This document shows, piece by piece, positions 1 through 11,347 of a stretch of 64,000 nucleotides of DNA (the stretch's first letter is position 1; every line of letters begins with the position of its first letter). The stretch is from Fragilaria crotonensis (lineage: Eukaryota; Bacillariophyta; Fragilariophyceae; Fragilariales; Fragilariaceae). The notes under the pieces were generated by a model, which saw only the letters and a program-made list of their open reading frames with translations, was not told the origin of the DNA and ran no database searches. Location: assembly GCA_022925895.1 (NCBI GenBank), contig JAKSYS010000064.1, forward strand, positions 84,056-148,055, given 5' to 3'. Both the position numbers and the translations under genes were made by a program.

Positions 1-730
1 CTCTAGCTCTAGCTAGAGTAGTGCCATGAAATTTTATAGAGAATGGAAATCTACTGTAGCAGGGCCGACGGCTCTGATCCAAAGCTACTCTACTCCAGTA
101 CTACATAGTACTCCGTATTGCGATCTATGACATACGTTCACCATTCGAGCAGATGCATACCCGCGTACCGTGTAACCTAAATTTGTACTCGGAGTACAGT
201 TGTACAAGTACTACGAAGGTTCATAGCATACAGAATACACACTTTCAAACCTCGTATCCTGCGAGGGGAATCACAAATCTGTGACTTACGACGATAGTGT
301 GACCGTTACAGACTCAACGGGCCTCAGACCTTCAACAGATACTGTTTAGATTGCAGAATGTATAGGCCAAACGTGGAGAACGCATCCTCCAACCGTCAAA
401 ACATGTGCATGGATTTCACAATTACTTAAATATACGAAACACCGGAACGCTTCTACATCGCTCAGGAAAGGGTAAATCTCAATGTGAAACCGTCGTTCAC
501 GTATGTCGATACCGACATGACATAAACAGTGTGAAACAGAGAGGAGGCACTAGCAGCGTTCATTTTCTATTTGCATCTAAGTACACTATCTTCAACGGAA
601 GTCAGGAAATCGCCGAAGTTTCAGTCACCTTATATCTACTCATGGCAGCCTCACAAAACCGTAGAGAGCAGAAACAGGACAAGGTGTAAATAGTACACGG
701 ACAAAGAACCACCGACTCCTAACCTTTATC
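1..730. other. Non-coding flank upstream of the first secreted-family gene
   Basis: I see no gene here. The stretch is AT-rich and contains many short GTACT/AGTAC-type words that recur through all intergenic parts of the window. A 94-codon open frame at 405-689 has no recognisable composition or motif and I do not accept it. The last 100 bases must hold the promoter and 5' leader of the gene starting at 731, but no clear core element is visible. Confidence 0.5.
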
Positions 731-1870
731 ATGAAATTCACCTTGCTTGCATTGGCAGTTGCTGCGCTCTCGATTTCCTCTGGCTTTGCGTCAGCTGCGC
801 ATCAAGAGAACCTAGGAACCGCCTCCCTCTTCAAGGATGACCAAAAGTACTGGAACCGCCTTCTTGAAGATGGGGGTAGTTCCATCACTCCAACTCCGCC
901 ACCAACAACTCCAAACAAGCCACCGACCCCTGTGCCAGAGAACCCTACACCACCTCCGACTCCAGAGCCAACTCCACAGCAGCCGGTTGAGATGCCAAGT
1001 GACACTTGCTTCGCTCAAGTCGAAGTTACATGCGTCCCACCAGTCGATCCTGCAAGTCCAGACAGTGCAAGATTCGAGGATTGCGATTCCATCAACATTG
1101 CTCCAGCCGAATGTACTGAGTTTGTTAACCTGCTGACTTTCCGCTTCAATGGGGGCGACTGCCTTGATTCCAACAACATCCAGGATCCACGTATCTACAG
1201 CTGCGAAGACTTTTTCGACGGTCCTCCGGCTGCTGACGATTTTGGTGCCGAAGCCTACATGATCATCCAAGACATCAAGGGACAAGGCATCACCTACTTT
1301 GACGGCATTATCACGGTTGGTGAGGAGTTCAACATTACCAACATTCTACCAAACCCTGTTATCGTTGCCAACGTGAATGTTACAATCTACGAGGGCTCGC
1401 CTGCGCCCGAGAACATTCGCGAGACTATCATCATCCACACCTCTTGCTCCCAAGTGACCTTCTTGAAGGATCGCTATGGAGTTCTTGAGCTTATCGGCTT
1501 TCAAAACCCAAGTCAAGGATACCAAGCTTGTATCGTTCCTGTGTCGTTCGACTTTGCCATCCAGAACACGGCTGATGGTTTCAATGCAGTCGTCGAGTCG
1601 TTGACTAGTATCACCAATTTCCCACCACCAAACAATGCCCTCAACTTCACTGACGATGTGGTTGGTATCGTTTTGGGCCCTGGCAGTGAGTTGCCAATTT
1701 CGAGTGATCCCATCAACATCGATCTTTCCATCCGCAGGCGCTACACCGTGTTCACAACTGTCCAGGGAGTTTCCCCTGAGGGCTTCAGCTGCCGCGGCAG
1801 TGACTTCATTAACTTCACCGCCGGAGTCATTGATACAAGGCCAACACCTTCCCCTGCCGGCAGAGCTTGA
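731..1870 (+). CDS. Secreted Pro-rich protein with R-L-L processing site and conserved Cys domain (family member 1)
   Basis: Predicted secreted protein of 379 residues, single exon. Residues 1-23 form a signal peptide (hydrophobic core, small residues ending Ala-Ala). Then comes the family block F-K-D-D-Q-K-Y-W-N-R-L-L at 34-45. R43-L44-L45 fits the R-X-L site at which diatom silaffins, pleuralins and frustulins lose their propeptide. Residues about 52-90 are a Pro/Thr spacer (PTPPPTTPNKPPTP style), the shortest in the family. Residues about 93-370 are the conserved domain, starting C-F-A-Q-V and holding about nine Cys plus several N-x-S/T sites. No membrane anchor is seen, and the C-terminus is a short Pro-Ser-Pro-Ala tail. 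A decayed copy lies 0.2 kb downstream and the two-domain paralogue 1.7 kb downstream, both on the same strand. Function unknown; an extracellular, mucilage or cell-wall role is inference. Confidence 0.85.
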   Translation: MKFTLLALAVAALSISSGFASAAHQENLGTASLFKDDQKYWNRLLEDGGSSITPTPPPTTPNKPPTPVPENPTPPPTPEPTPQQPVEMPSDTCFAQVEVTCVPPVDPASPDSARFEDCDSINIAPAECTEFVNLLTFRFNGGDCLDSNNIQDPRIYSCEDFFDGPPAADDFGAEAYMIIQDIKGQGITYFDGIITVGEEFNITNILPNPVIVANVNVTIYEGSPAPENIRETIIIHTSCSQVTFLKDRYGVLELIGFQNPSQGYQACIVPVSFDFAIQNTADGFNAVVESLTSITNFPPPNNALNFTDDVVGIVLGPGSELPISSDPINIDLSIRRRYTVFTTVQGVSPEGFSCRGSDFINFTAGVIDTRPTPSPAGRA

Positions 1871-2089
1871 TGATTGACTTAGGCCATGCACTCATACTAT
1901 TTCTTCATAACTGACATTTAGTATTCATTTGCATAACATAACTCCTCTGGAAGTGGTTTGTAGATGTCGGTCGAGGTCGTCGAATTTTCGTTGTTCCCAA
2001 GTTAGACGCTGGCAGGCCGATTATCGAGGTTTCTACCATAGACCAGTAAAGTGATGTTCCGTCACGCAGTCAATTCGATGTTGTTTTGG

Positions 2090-2950
2090 GCTTCCAACCC
2101 CAGAACCAACTCTACCTGAGCCAGTCACTCAGTTTAGAAACGAAAGCTTCACCCACGTCTCAAAGAAAGGGATACTGATCCAAACAGTGAGCGATTCGAT
2201 GACTGCAAATCTTTACTGAGTGCACCGCTATTATGGCAGTCAATGCTCGAGCTCCAACAACATCCAAGACACGCGCACCTTTTGGGGTGATGACTTCTTC
2301 GGAGGTCCTCCGGACGAGGATAAATTTTCACTGATAACAGTGTATTAGGTGAACACCAATTCCGACGGTCCTTTCATCATGGTGATGAGTTCAACTTCAG
2401 CAGCCGCGAGCCAAGTACAAGTACCGTTACCGCAACCAACGAACATGCAACTTGTCACACTGGAGAACCGTCCTTTGAAAATCTCCGTCAGACCATGGTA
2501 ATCCACACCGCATGCTCTGAAGTTTCGTTCTTGAACGATCGATACTGAGCTCATGAATTGATAGATTTGCCAATCCTTCGCAAGGACAATTAACGCGCAT
2601 CGTTCCTGTCTCGTTCAACTCGCAATCCTGAACATTGCTGACGGCTTCAACACTTCCATCGATGCTTTGTCCAATATCACCACCTTCCCCTCTCTCAATT
2701 ATTTCTATCCTATACGGAACGACTTGCTTATATAGTATTGGGTCGAGGAGAGCAGTTCTCACTGTCTACCAATGCCATCGAGATTGATCGATCGATACGC
2801 AATCTCTAGACAACTGCCATCACTTCTACTCGCGCGTCTCGTCAGGGATTTTATCTGGCGGGCGTCAGTTGCCTTTCAAGGAGTTCCACGAACTTCTCAA
2901 GGTATTAGCCATACCGGACCCACGTCAGCCCCTGTTGTAGGTGCACCTAC
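2090..2950 (+). pseudogene. Decayed copy of the secreted Cys-domain family
   Basis: Between two intact family genes, the + strand carries family-domain fragments in order but in shifting frames with stops. They are a Pro-Glu-Pro spacer remnant near 2096-2130; D-P-N-S-E-R-F-D-D-C near 2175-2210; S-N-N-I-Q-D then D-D-F-F-G-G-P-P near 2252-2316; E-N-L-R-Q-T-M-V-I-H-T near 2477-2510; R-I-V-P-V-S-F near 2595-2615; a D-G-F-N-T-S segment near 2640; N-A-I-E-I-D-R-S-I-R near 2772-2800; and T-N-F-S plus a T-G-P-T-S-A-P tail near 2890-2930. The segment matching F-V-N-L-L-T-F-R-F is deleted. I see no signal peptide or R-L-L block. The decay is too extensive to be sequencing error, unlike the housekeeping genes further right. 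Confidence 0.8.
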
Positions 2951-3577
2951 CGCGCCATAAACTTGTGCTGTATTCATATCTCACACTGCCATACTTGATC
3001 ATATCTCTTTGGCACACCTGGCTGGTTTCGCGTGGAACGCAAGCATGTCAATACATGAATACACGTATCTGTCCAAGCGAAAGACATTGTTGACCACTTG
3101 TAATCATCCATAAAACGAATAATGTAGGTTTTGAAAATCCATCCTGTGAGTGACCTTGTTTCATGAGCGCGACTTGTCTCAACGTTGCGTGCCCGATGTG
3201 CGATGGGAGCCGGCATCTCATTCATGCGCTTCATGCTTCACTTCCGGCGGGCGTTGTCATATGAGTAATAGTCGTACGGTGCTGATGTGAAGATTGGGTT
3301 TCATCGTTTATGAAAGGTGGACGTGGGTTGGCGTTTGGCGGCGCAAGATTCACCGGCAAATGGTAGAAATCACATCCATTTAACGAAAGCATGCAATGTC
3401 ATATATATATGCATGTCTATACATATACACAAATCATGCTTAGACATATCTAGTTTTATAAAGTATGCATATATACGTCACGAATACCTCTGAAGGGATT
3501 CTCTCTCGCCAACTGATGATACTTGTCACAGTTCACACAATTCCTCAAGGAACGTCTCTCTCTCGTCATAATCAACA
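2951..3577. other. Intergenic region upstream of family member 2
   Basis: No gene is visible. There is an AT-rich run with alternating TA/CA steps at about 3395-3475 (atatatatgcatg words). The final 60 bases, rich in CTCTCTC, are the probable promoter/5' leader of the gene at 3578. Confidence 0.4.
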
Positions 3578-5791
3578 ATGAGATTAACTGCTATCGTTCT
3601 AGGTTATGTACTCCTGCTTGGTACGGATGGCCTAATCGCGGCTAATGAACAGGATTCGCGAACGACCCTTTTCCAAAACGACCAGAGCTACTGGAAGCGT
3701 CTGCTGCAAACGGGCGGCGACGGTTCATTGCCAATTCCTTTACCAACTCCAAGTCCAACAGCACCAACAAAACCCCCTCCAACCGATGTCCCAACAGCGC
3801 AACCGACCGAAATCCCAGCCGTTCCTCCAAGTAGCGCCCCTATTGTGCCGCCAAGCGATGCACCTGTTGTGCCTCCGAGTGACACCCCGGTTGTGCCACC
3901 CAGCGATGCACCTGTTGTGCCTCCCAGTGACTCCCCGGTTGTGCCACCTAGCGACGCCCCTGTAGCGGGCTGCGATATCAACCTCGACTTCACTTGTGCA
4001 CTCACAGACGACCCCACCAGTGATTGCATTGTTCTTAACAAGGTCACCAAGCTTCAGTGCTCAGGGTGTGCACCGACGGCGCTTTGCTTTGTTTACACTG
4101 GTCTTCCTTGTCCCGCCGATGACGATCGCCCTTCTGGTATCAAGGCGTGTGCTGATACATTTGGAGGTCCGCAAGCAATTACTGATATTGTCATTTCCAA
4201 TGGCGACACGGTATTCGTCGACAAGACAGTTGAGGTCGGAGGAGAAATCTGCGTCACCAACGGTGGTGCGGCGTTGCCATCGGAATTGTTTGTCTTTATT
4301 AGTGCCCCGATGGGAGGTAACGAACCCGAGACTAATCAGCTCTCTACTATTGATTCCACATGTCAAGGAGAGGGTTTGACTCTACTTGAGTCATATGGTG
4401 CATTGAACCTTACTCACTACATCAATTGTGACGGTGACAACGACTGCTTCGTCCCCGTGACTTTCCAGGTCACGGTCTCTAGCGAGACTCCAGCAAGTCA
4501 GACCATCACTAAGCTGGAGAGCACGTACAATGGCGAAGTCACAGACTTGTTAGACGGCGCCGACTCGTCAGAGTTGCGCCTGGAGGAAGGGGGTGCATTC
4601 GTTGCAACGAAAGGATATATTGCAGAATGTTGCTCAGGGGTTGATTTTCAAGTGTCGGTAGATGCAACTGCCGAGGGCGACGACGGGAGTATATGTCCGC
4701 AAGGTGGCGGTTTGAATATCGAAAAACCACTTGGAACCCCTCCACCAGCAACCGCGCCTACTCCACCAACGAAAGCTCCAACAACTAGCACGCCCGAGCC
4801 AACCGATGCGCAATCAGATGTTCCATTTGCCATCCCATCGGATGTTCCCACCCCGTTACCGGAAACCCCTCCTCCCACCCCAGAGCCAACTCCACTCCAG
4901 CCAGTTGGAACGCCTGATGACTCTTGTTTCGCTCAAGTTGATGTTACATGCGTCCCACCAGTCGACCCTGCAAGTCCAGACGGTGCAAGATTCGAGGATT
5001 GTGATTCAATTAACATTGCTCCAGCCGAATGTACTGAGTTCGTTAACCTGCTGACTTTCCGCTTCAACGGAGGTGACTGCCTTGATTCCAACAACATCCA
5101 GGATCCACGTATCTACAGCTGCGAAGATTTCTTCGACGGTCCTCCGGCTGCTGATGATATTGGTGCTGAGTCCTACATGGTCATCGCCGACATCAAGGGA
5201 CAAGGCATCACCTACTTTGACGGTATTATCAAGGTTGGCGACGTGTTCAACATTACCAACATTCTGCCAAACACCGTTATCGTCGCCAACGTGAATGTTA
5301 CGATCTACGCAGGCGAGCCTGCTCCTGAGAATCTTCGTGAGACAATCATCATCCACACCTCTTGCTCCCAAGTGACCTTCTTGAAGGATCGCTATGGAGT
5401 TCTTGAGCTTATCGGCTTTCAAAACCCAAGTCAAGGATACCAAGCTTGTATCGTTCCTGTGTCGTTCGACTTTGCCATCCAGAACACTGCTGAGGGTTTC
5501 AATGCTGTTGTCGAGTCGTTGGTCAGTGTCACGAACTTTGACCCACCGAACAATTTGCTTAATTTCACCGATGAGGTTGTTGGCTTTGTGTTGAATCCTG
5601 GAGATGAGTTGCCAATTTCGAGTGATTCCATCAACATTGATCTTTCCATTCGTAAACGGTACACCGTGTTCACGACTGTGCAGGGAGTTTCCCCTGAGGG
5701 CTTCAGCTGCCGCGGCAGCGAGTTCTCGAACTTCACGGCTGGAGTAGCTGATACCAGGCCAACACCTTCCCCTGCTTCTGGCACCCCTTGA
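3578..5791 (+). CDS. Secreted two-domain Pro-rich protein with R-L-L site (family member 2)
   Basis: Largest family member, 737 residues, single exon. Signal peptide at 1-22; family block F-Q-N-D-Q-S-Y-W-K-R-L-L at 32-43 (R41-L42-L43). A Pro-rich spacer (about 50-130) ends in five perfect-length V-V-P-P-S-D-A-P octads. A first Cys-containing domain (about 132-375, starting C-D-I-N-L-D-F-T-C) is only distantly like the family domain. It keeps the same landmarks: a C-x-x-D motif, a D-x-F-G-G-P segment, an I-D-S-T-C-Q-G step and a C-F-V-P-V-T-F strand. A second Pro/Thr spacer (about 376-445) precedes the standard C-terminal domain (about 447-730), which is almost identical to that of the other members. 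No membrane anchor or GPI-type tail. It looks like an internal duplication followed by divergence of the first copy. Function unknown; extracellular matrix or cell-wall location is inferred. Confidence 0.85.
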   Translation: MRLTAIVLGYVLLLGTDGLIAANEQDSRTTLFQNDQSYWKRLLQTGGDGSLPIPLPTPSPTAPTKPPPTDVPTAQPTEIPAVPPSSAPIVPPSDAPVVPPSDTPVVPPSDAPVVPPSDSPVVPPSDAPVAGCDINLDFTCALTDDPTSDCIVLNKVTKLQCSGCAPTALCFVYTGLPCPADDDRPSGIKACADTFGGPQAITDIVISNGDTVFVDKTVEVGGEICVTNGGAALPSELFVFISAPMGGNEPETNQLSTIDSTCQGEGLTLLESYGALNLTHYINCDGDNDCFVPVTFQVTVSSETPASQTITKLESTYNGEVTDLLDGADSSELRLEEGGAFVATKGYIAECCSGVDFQVSVDATAEGDDGSICPQGGGLNIEKPLGTPPPATAPTPPTKAPTTSTPEPTDAQSDVPFAIPSDVPTPLPETPPPTPEPTPLQPVGTPDDSCFAQVDVTCVPPVDPASPDGARFEDCDSINIAPAECTEFVNLLTFRFNGGDCLDSNNIQDPRIYSCEDFFDGPPAADDIGAESYMVIADIKGQGITYFDGIIKVGDVFNITNILPNTVIVANVNVTIYAGEPAPENLRETIIIHTSCSQVTFLKDRYGVLELIGFQNPSQGYQACIVPVSFDFAIQNTAEGFNAVVESLVSVTNFDPPNNLLNFTDEVVGFVLNPGDELPISSDSINIDLSIRKRYTVFTTVQGVSPEGFSCRGSEFSNFTAGVADTRPTPSPASGTP
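3842..3961 (+). repeat. In-frame 24-bp tandem repeat, 5 units (V-V-P-P-S-D-x-P)
   Basis: Five consecutive 24-bp units encode [VI]-V-P-P-S-D-[ATS]-P. Units alternate D-A-P / D-T-P or D-S-P and differ mainly at third positions, giving a 48-bp higher-order period. A shorter, diverged unit (P-P-S-S-A-P) precedes them. The array forms part of the extended spacer between the R-L-L site and the first Cys domain. Confidence 0.9.
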
Positions 5792-7022
5792 ATCCCCAAA
5801 GTGCGCGCCACCCTACCTGATGATTTCGGCCAGCTTTATAATTTGCATACATAATTCAAAAAGATTCCTAAAGAAAGCGATTTCAAGTTTTCGAAAGTCA
5901 GGGACAGAAACCCCTGCAACGCACCAACGTCGCTCATCCTTTGTCGTATTGTTACATCATTTAGGGCGGCGGGATGCTGCGTATGAAAACCTTACGTAGC
6001 ACGACACAAGCTTCACCAGACGCTGTCACAGGGTTTCGGAGACTTCCCCCATATTCATGACCGTGCTGCATGTTATGACGCGCTGAGCTAGGGTACCCCA
6101 ACTGCCTGTCACCAACCAACTCACAGGCAAGTAAGCCAGCGCTCGCAGCACGACCTCGTTTGGAAATCAATGTTGGATAATGGTTTGTCCGCCGGGCAGA
6201 CAGGTGACGGCTGGACTCTTGTCCAGGCGTTATCCACGATAAGGTCTAATTCAGATGTAACCAATGCGCCAAGGATCAGAATCTCGTTCTATTGACGACG
6301 ATGAATGGATTATTGTTTAAGAAAGTTATCATATAGGTGACAGGGACGACTACGTCCGTGAGTTTCCAAAGGTGCGACCTTCACAAGGGAATGAGTCTTC
6401 GATGTAATGACTCACTGTTTATAGTAGTTTGGTGTGAGGAGATCCTCCCGCCTGCGGCAGTCGCTACTTTCGTTGCTCGATGGGTACTGTGTCGTGTGTG
6501 CGTGGTGGGGGTAGCGGCTATCTAATTACGTGCCACATGCCGCTGCAACCCATGAAAGTGGGACTTGGTCCTACTTATCGCCGATGTACAAACGAAAGGC
6601 GTCTCAAGGAGGCGCCATCGGAAAGGATAGAAGATCGCCTCACAAGCAATTCATCACCGGTTGAGCTTGAGAGTGCGAATTGCGATACATCACATCAGAG
6701 CGACATCGACCGATGTGGCGGATGAAACTACCACGTATCGAACCCGGCTCATATCAGGGGCCATCTATGAGAGGACCAGATTCTTTGTCAATCAGCTTCA
6801 ACAACAAAAATTATTCCAGATTGTATTGTAGTCCATGCATGCGTGCCTCCACGATATGCATTGTCAGGGTTCAGGCGGGTGGATGAAGACATCAGCGATC
6901 AGCAGTGCAAGGACGCAAGGACGCTTTGGATTGCTGATTGGTGTCTGCATGATGTAAATTGTTCGTATACATATATATAGATGTTAGGATTCGACCCCTG
7001 CGAAACCGCTTACACGTGCTTA
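5792..7022. other. Intergenic region between family member 2 and the Harbinger element
   Basis: I see no convincing gene, RNA gene or repeat. Several 60-80 codon open frames lack any recognisable feature and overlap each other on different frames. The right border is the TTA target duplication (7020-7022) of the Harbinger element. Confidence 0.4.
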
Positions 7023-7263
7023 GGGCCACCGTTACGTAATTACATTTCACGAAAACGAAAACGTTTTCTATTTCGAGGGTCCATTTTACCACCGTTATAC
7101 GTGCGAAAACAGGTCCCCAACAATTTTCTGGAAATCACTGGGATGCGCCTCATATCCCATCGTCAACGAAAATCTGCCGAGGTGTTCGTTGATGCGCGAA
7201 AAACACAGCCTTCCTCTAAATATTTCAAGATTCTGGATTCCTTCTGCTCTACGGTGATCCCTA

Positions 7264-7892
7264 TGGCTGGGTGCAAATAAAAAGTACTTTGGGTAGCCAC
7301 CGTAGCCCTCATATGAAATTAATTTAGTTGACAATTAATTGAAGCGACCTCCCTGAGTATTGATCTATACAATGATGCAGTATTTTGTATACTGGCATAC
7401 TTGACGACATGCCAATGAACGAAAATGTGCACTCACAAAGAGTGAAGACTGCTGATGCTCATCTTGCCTCCATGAGGCACCTTACAGTCAAACTTGAATT
7501 CACAACCATGCATCATGATGATGTTGAAAGGTTTGTTGACCGACACTGGACCAAAGCAATGATGCAATCGTGTTGAATTTGAGGATCAACATGCTCAGTG
7601 TCCAAAGCACGGCATATTGTCATGCTTTTCGTGCATGTTGAGATAAAAGATGCTGGAGTGTGTTTGCCGTGTGCACCGATAGTGCAACTGCTCATGATGT
7701 ACTTGATGAAGCTTTAGAGCTATCGGTGCACACGGGAGGTGGTCCGGATCAAGAGATCGTTGATGTAGGAAGTCATCAACAACGAAGCACGACGTTTGAC
7801 GTGATGGAAACTTCGAAGGAAGAAAAAACTAAAAAAATATCATACTACACCTACTGAGGCTACCCAAAATCCTTTTTTCGTGCACCCAGCCA
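7264..7892. mobile_element. Non-autonomous TA-flanked element nested in the Harbinger transposon
   Basis: A 629-bp insert bounded by inverted ends TGGCTGGGTGCA... and flanked by TA on both sides (7262-7263, 7893-7894). The ends match those of the 2.2-kb transposon at 34886-37088. Part of the interior near 7655-7745 (a TGTTTGCCGTGTGCA segment and the inverted GTGCACACGGGAGGTGG) also matches the right part of that element near 36845-36935. It is therefore an internal-deletion derivative of the same family. No transposase remains. It inserted after the Harbinger element, giving a relative date. Confidence 0.85.
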
Positions 7893-8239
7893 TACCGGTA
7901 GTTTGACGAGAGACGTGCCTTTCGTTCAGTCTTGGAGCCTTTTCGGAATGATCTTTCATAAATTGTCTATCCTCCGTCGACATCAGAGATGGCCAGTCCT
8001 TTCAATTTGACCTCCTCTCGAGGCTCCAATTCTCTTGGTATCAACTCACATGGTATATGTGACCATGTTGCAACCCTTTTTCGTTTCAATCCAACTCAAA
8101 ATGCTCCAGAGAGGAGAATCCATATGAAACGGCACTGTCGTGGCTTCTGTCGGCCGTCAACGCACTAGCCAAGGAGGAGGAAGTTTCCAACGCAAGATCG
8201 GGACCTGGGGATGATGGACCAATGGTAAAACGAAGGAGA

Positions 8240-9824
8240 ATCTCTTGCAATCGTCTTGCAAAGTGGAGCATTCCTGACGATAGCCATGTCTGGCTCATAC
8301 CACGGAATTCGTTTTGGTACAAGTACTATGCCGAATATCCAGATCGGCACAATGCATCTTTTTTGAAGCAGTTTTGACTCAGATTCCGCGTCCCACACAA
8401 AAACTTCGAAGAGTTTGCAGCTGAATTGGAGCTTTGTGATTGTTTTCACTTGTTGGCATGCCAATCGACATGGAAATGCGTCCAGAGCTCGAAGCGCGCC
8501 GATTTTGTTGCTACTGCTGACATCACTTTGATACATGGGGAGAGCATTGACTCTTGATGATTTGCAGGAGATAACTTTTCTCAATGAGGCTGTCATTTGC
8601 TCTTTCTGCCATGTGTTCTTCCAATATGGTGCCAAACACCTCTATGATAAGTACGTCAGGACACCGCCGTCAACGCGCGAGGATGCTACAAACCATGGAA
8701 GCGAGTACAAGATTGCTGGATTCCCGGGTGCAATTGGTTCAACGGATGCAACCCATATTCTCATAGAGCGCCTGGAAGCTCGCTTCAGGCAGTCTCATGT
8801 TGGATTTAAGATGTCACATACGGCTAGGACGTATAATGTGACGGTCAACCATCGACGTCAAATTTTGTCGTCAACAAAAGGTAATCTAGCAAGGTGGAAT
8901 GACAAGACTCTTGCAACTTTTGATGACTTCATGATAATGATTGACCGTGGGGACATCTTTGATGATTGTGTTCTTGAATTGTATGATTATTCGAATGAGA
9001 ACGATGACGGGAACGAGTCTAGCGAACGTACTGTTGTGAAACGACGGTACCGGGGTGCATGGCTGTTGGTCGACAAGGGGTACCACTCCTGGCCCACCAC
9101 CGTCCCGCCAATCAAGACAACAATTAAGAAAAAGGAAATTCGTTTTCTGCATGGTTGGAATCCATGAGAAAGGATGTGGAGTGCACCTTTGGGATACTTA
9201 AAGGTCGCTTCCGAATTTTGAAGAGTGGAATTCGAATGTCAGGTACCGAATGTGCCGACAATATTTTTTTGACGTGTTGTGCTTTACACAATTGGTTGTT
9301 GACAATTGATGGACTGGATAAGCAATGGAAGGGAGGGTGTTACAAGCGATTGGGAGGTGGAGAGCTTTGAGGTTGCGAACGAAACTACTCGTCATGATGA
9401 CGACGGAGACAACGACGACAACAGAAATTTTACTGATGGACGAGACGTCGTGACGACCATGGACGACACTACTTTGACTGCTAGTGCGGGTGAGGAGACA
9501 GCTGACAGCAATCGGCAGCTAGTTGTACCGAATGCTATCCACCGTCTGCATCATCCGATGGCACGACGCGATGGAGTCGTTTGTTTGACTGAAAATGTCG
9601 TCGACGATGTCGACAACGCATCTGATGCCGATGGTACAGTTGGTTTGATGGAAGAGGACGAGCCACTCGCACTGAAGACTGTGGGTGGCATTACGTGCGT
9701 TAGAATGCTCAGCCTCGACTTCTTCCGGTCCAAGTTGGTGACGCATTTCGATATTGCGTACAAAAGGAACGAAGTGAAATGGCCTCAACGAATGAAGTCA
9801 AGGCGCCCTGCGACAAATCTATAG
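8240..9824 (+). pseudogene. PIF/Harbinger DDE transposase (HARBI1-like), frame-disrupted
   Basis: The catalytic domain (DDE_Tnp_4 type) is clear. The first Asp is in G-S-T-D-A-T-H (about 8738), the second in D-K-G-Y-H-S-W-P (about 9073), and the Glu in W-L-E-S-M-R-K-D-V-E-C-T-F-G (about 9155-9195). This is followed by F-R-I-L-K-S-G-I-R and C-A-L-H-N-W-L-L. The C-terminal tail, rich in Asp and ending L-D-F-F-R-S-K-L...E-V-K-W-P, runs to 9824. All three acidic residues are present, but three frame changes (near 8510, 9141 and 9345) and one TGA at 8529, where the family has Arg, interrupt it. The 9141 break lies at a TTTT run, so it may be a consensus error. The N-terminal part upstream of 8535 is recognisable only as fragments. 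Confidence 0.8.
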
Positions 9825-9856
9825 ATGGACTCTTACAATGTAAACCGTCAACTAGT

Positions 9857-11347
9857 TTAGGTGCTATAACTAGATATCATAGTAGCTCTGCCCCTCATTA
9901 CCCGTGTTGTTGCCGCGCATGTTCTCTTTGTTGTCACTTTCGCGATTGCGCTTTTTTTCAAAGATTCGACAATCGAAATCTCACATTCTGTGAGCTCTCG
10001 CAATGCGGTCTCCAGTTCGTCATTGAGAGCTTTTAGCTTCTGCATGTATTCAGCTCTAGCAGGGTCATCAGTGGCCGAGTGCAAAAAGAGAAACTTGACA
10101 TCTTCAATCCGAGCTTTCACACCGGCAACCTTTGTAGTGTGCATCGACACGAGGCAATCGTTATACATGTTTTCTTCGTGACTTTCCAGAAGCAACTTGG
10201 ACTGCTCCATTGCAACCTTCTGGAACTCTTGACTCACTGTGAACTTCTGATTTCCGGGCAAATAGGAACGATTGCTGAGCGGTCCACCAGGTTCCACCTT
10301 CACTCGCGCTTCGTGACGTTTGTTCTTCTTGTCCGAGGCCAAGAGTCTGTTCCCGCCACCGGTTCTGTTTTCGTCACCGCACGAAGTGCCATCCTTTGGC
10401 ATGGTCATGAGGAGATGAGATTGATAATATCTCATCTCCGGTTCGACAATTGGGCCAAACAGAGAAAAAACAATAAAGCCTGGGAACATCCAGTTCTCAG
10501 GCATGATGGTCGCAAAGACAGCATCACTTCTGTCTGCAGTTGTTGTCGTTACTTGGTCTGCCGTTTGTTCCACCTCCACTAATTCCGAGCTGCGTTGCGG
10601 CATCATCAATTCAATGAACATCTTTTGGCGAACAAAGAGCAACAAGTAATCCTCAAAACACATGCCGGATGGCAAGATTCCAGTCAATGCACAACTCTTG
10701 TATGGGCTGTCGTGACGAAGGACAACAGCCAAAGCCTTCTTACAGTTTTTGAGAGCCTCCTTTGTTCGCGTGTGGAGCAACCTTCCTCAAACATTCTTTG
10801 CCTCCGTGTCCGTCAGTGATGCGGCCAACATCATGGACAGCCTGATGCCTGTAGTCCCACCAACGAGAATCCTTTTGTCTTCTCCAAGACAGTGCAGTGC
10901 GGGTTTCATGACAAGCGTCGTACTCTTCTTTGGTGGCGGCGACCAAAACAAGTTATCATCACCGCCTCCCCCTCGAACACCAGTACTGTTGTGTGTTACA
11001 GTACCACTCCTCTCTTCTTCCTTGAATAGACCGGCAAACCTGCCGAGACCTCGAACGAGCTGGTCTGTCAGACCGATAGAGTCATCGTCGGTGGGGTCGC
11101 CAAAGTACTGCATCTCCATGCTACTTTCAATGGCCGTGACCGTCATGGCATCACCTTTGCAACACTGTTCGTATGCAGGAAAGGCTACAACACCCTGCAG
11201 CTCCTTGTGGAGCTTGGAAGTTCCGCTGAACTTGGACATGCTGGTTATGATCACAAAATATTGGAGATGGCGGCGATGTTTTGTTTTTATGAAACTTGCG
11301 CGCCGATTGAACCACATCAAGGAATCCTGTTGTTCGAAGGATTTCAA
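9857..11347 (-). pseudogene. Second gene of the Harbinger element (companion protein), one in-frame stop
   Basis: Reading leftwards from 11347, one frame stays open for about 496 codons except for a single TGA at 10787-10789. The N-terminal half is mixed and has a Gly-rich low-complexity patch. The C-terminal half is Lys/Glu-rich and probably helical (E-Y-M-Q-K-L-K-A-L-N-D-E-L-E-T). PIF/Harbinger elements usually encode a Myb/SANT-like DNA-binding partner that brings the nuclease to the nucleus. I do not see a clear tri-helix here, so the companion role rests on position only. The stop could be CGA to TGA decay. Confidence 0.55.

Noticed and set aside
812-1285. Long antisense frame under family member 1 (and equivalents at 4160-5443, 14160-14615, 42716-43171)
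   Set aside because: The same antisense frame recurs wherever the conserved domain lies, because the coding strand is so conserved. No independent signal such as start context, signal peptide or domain.
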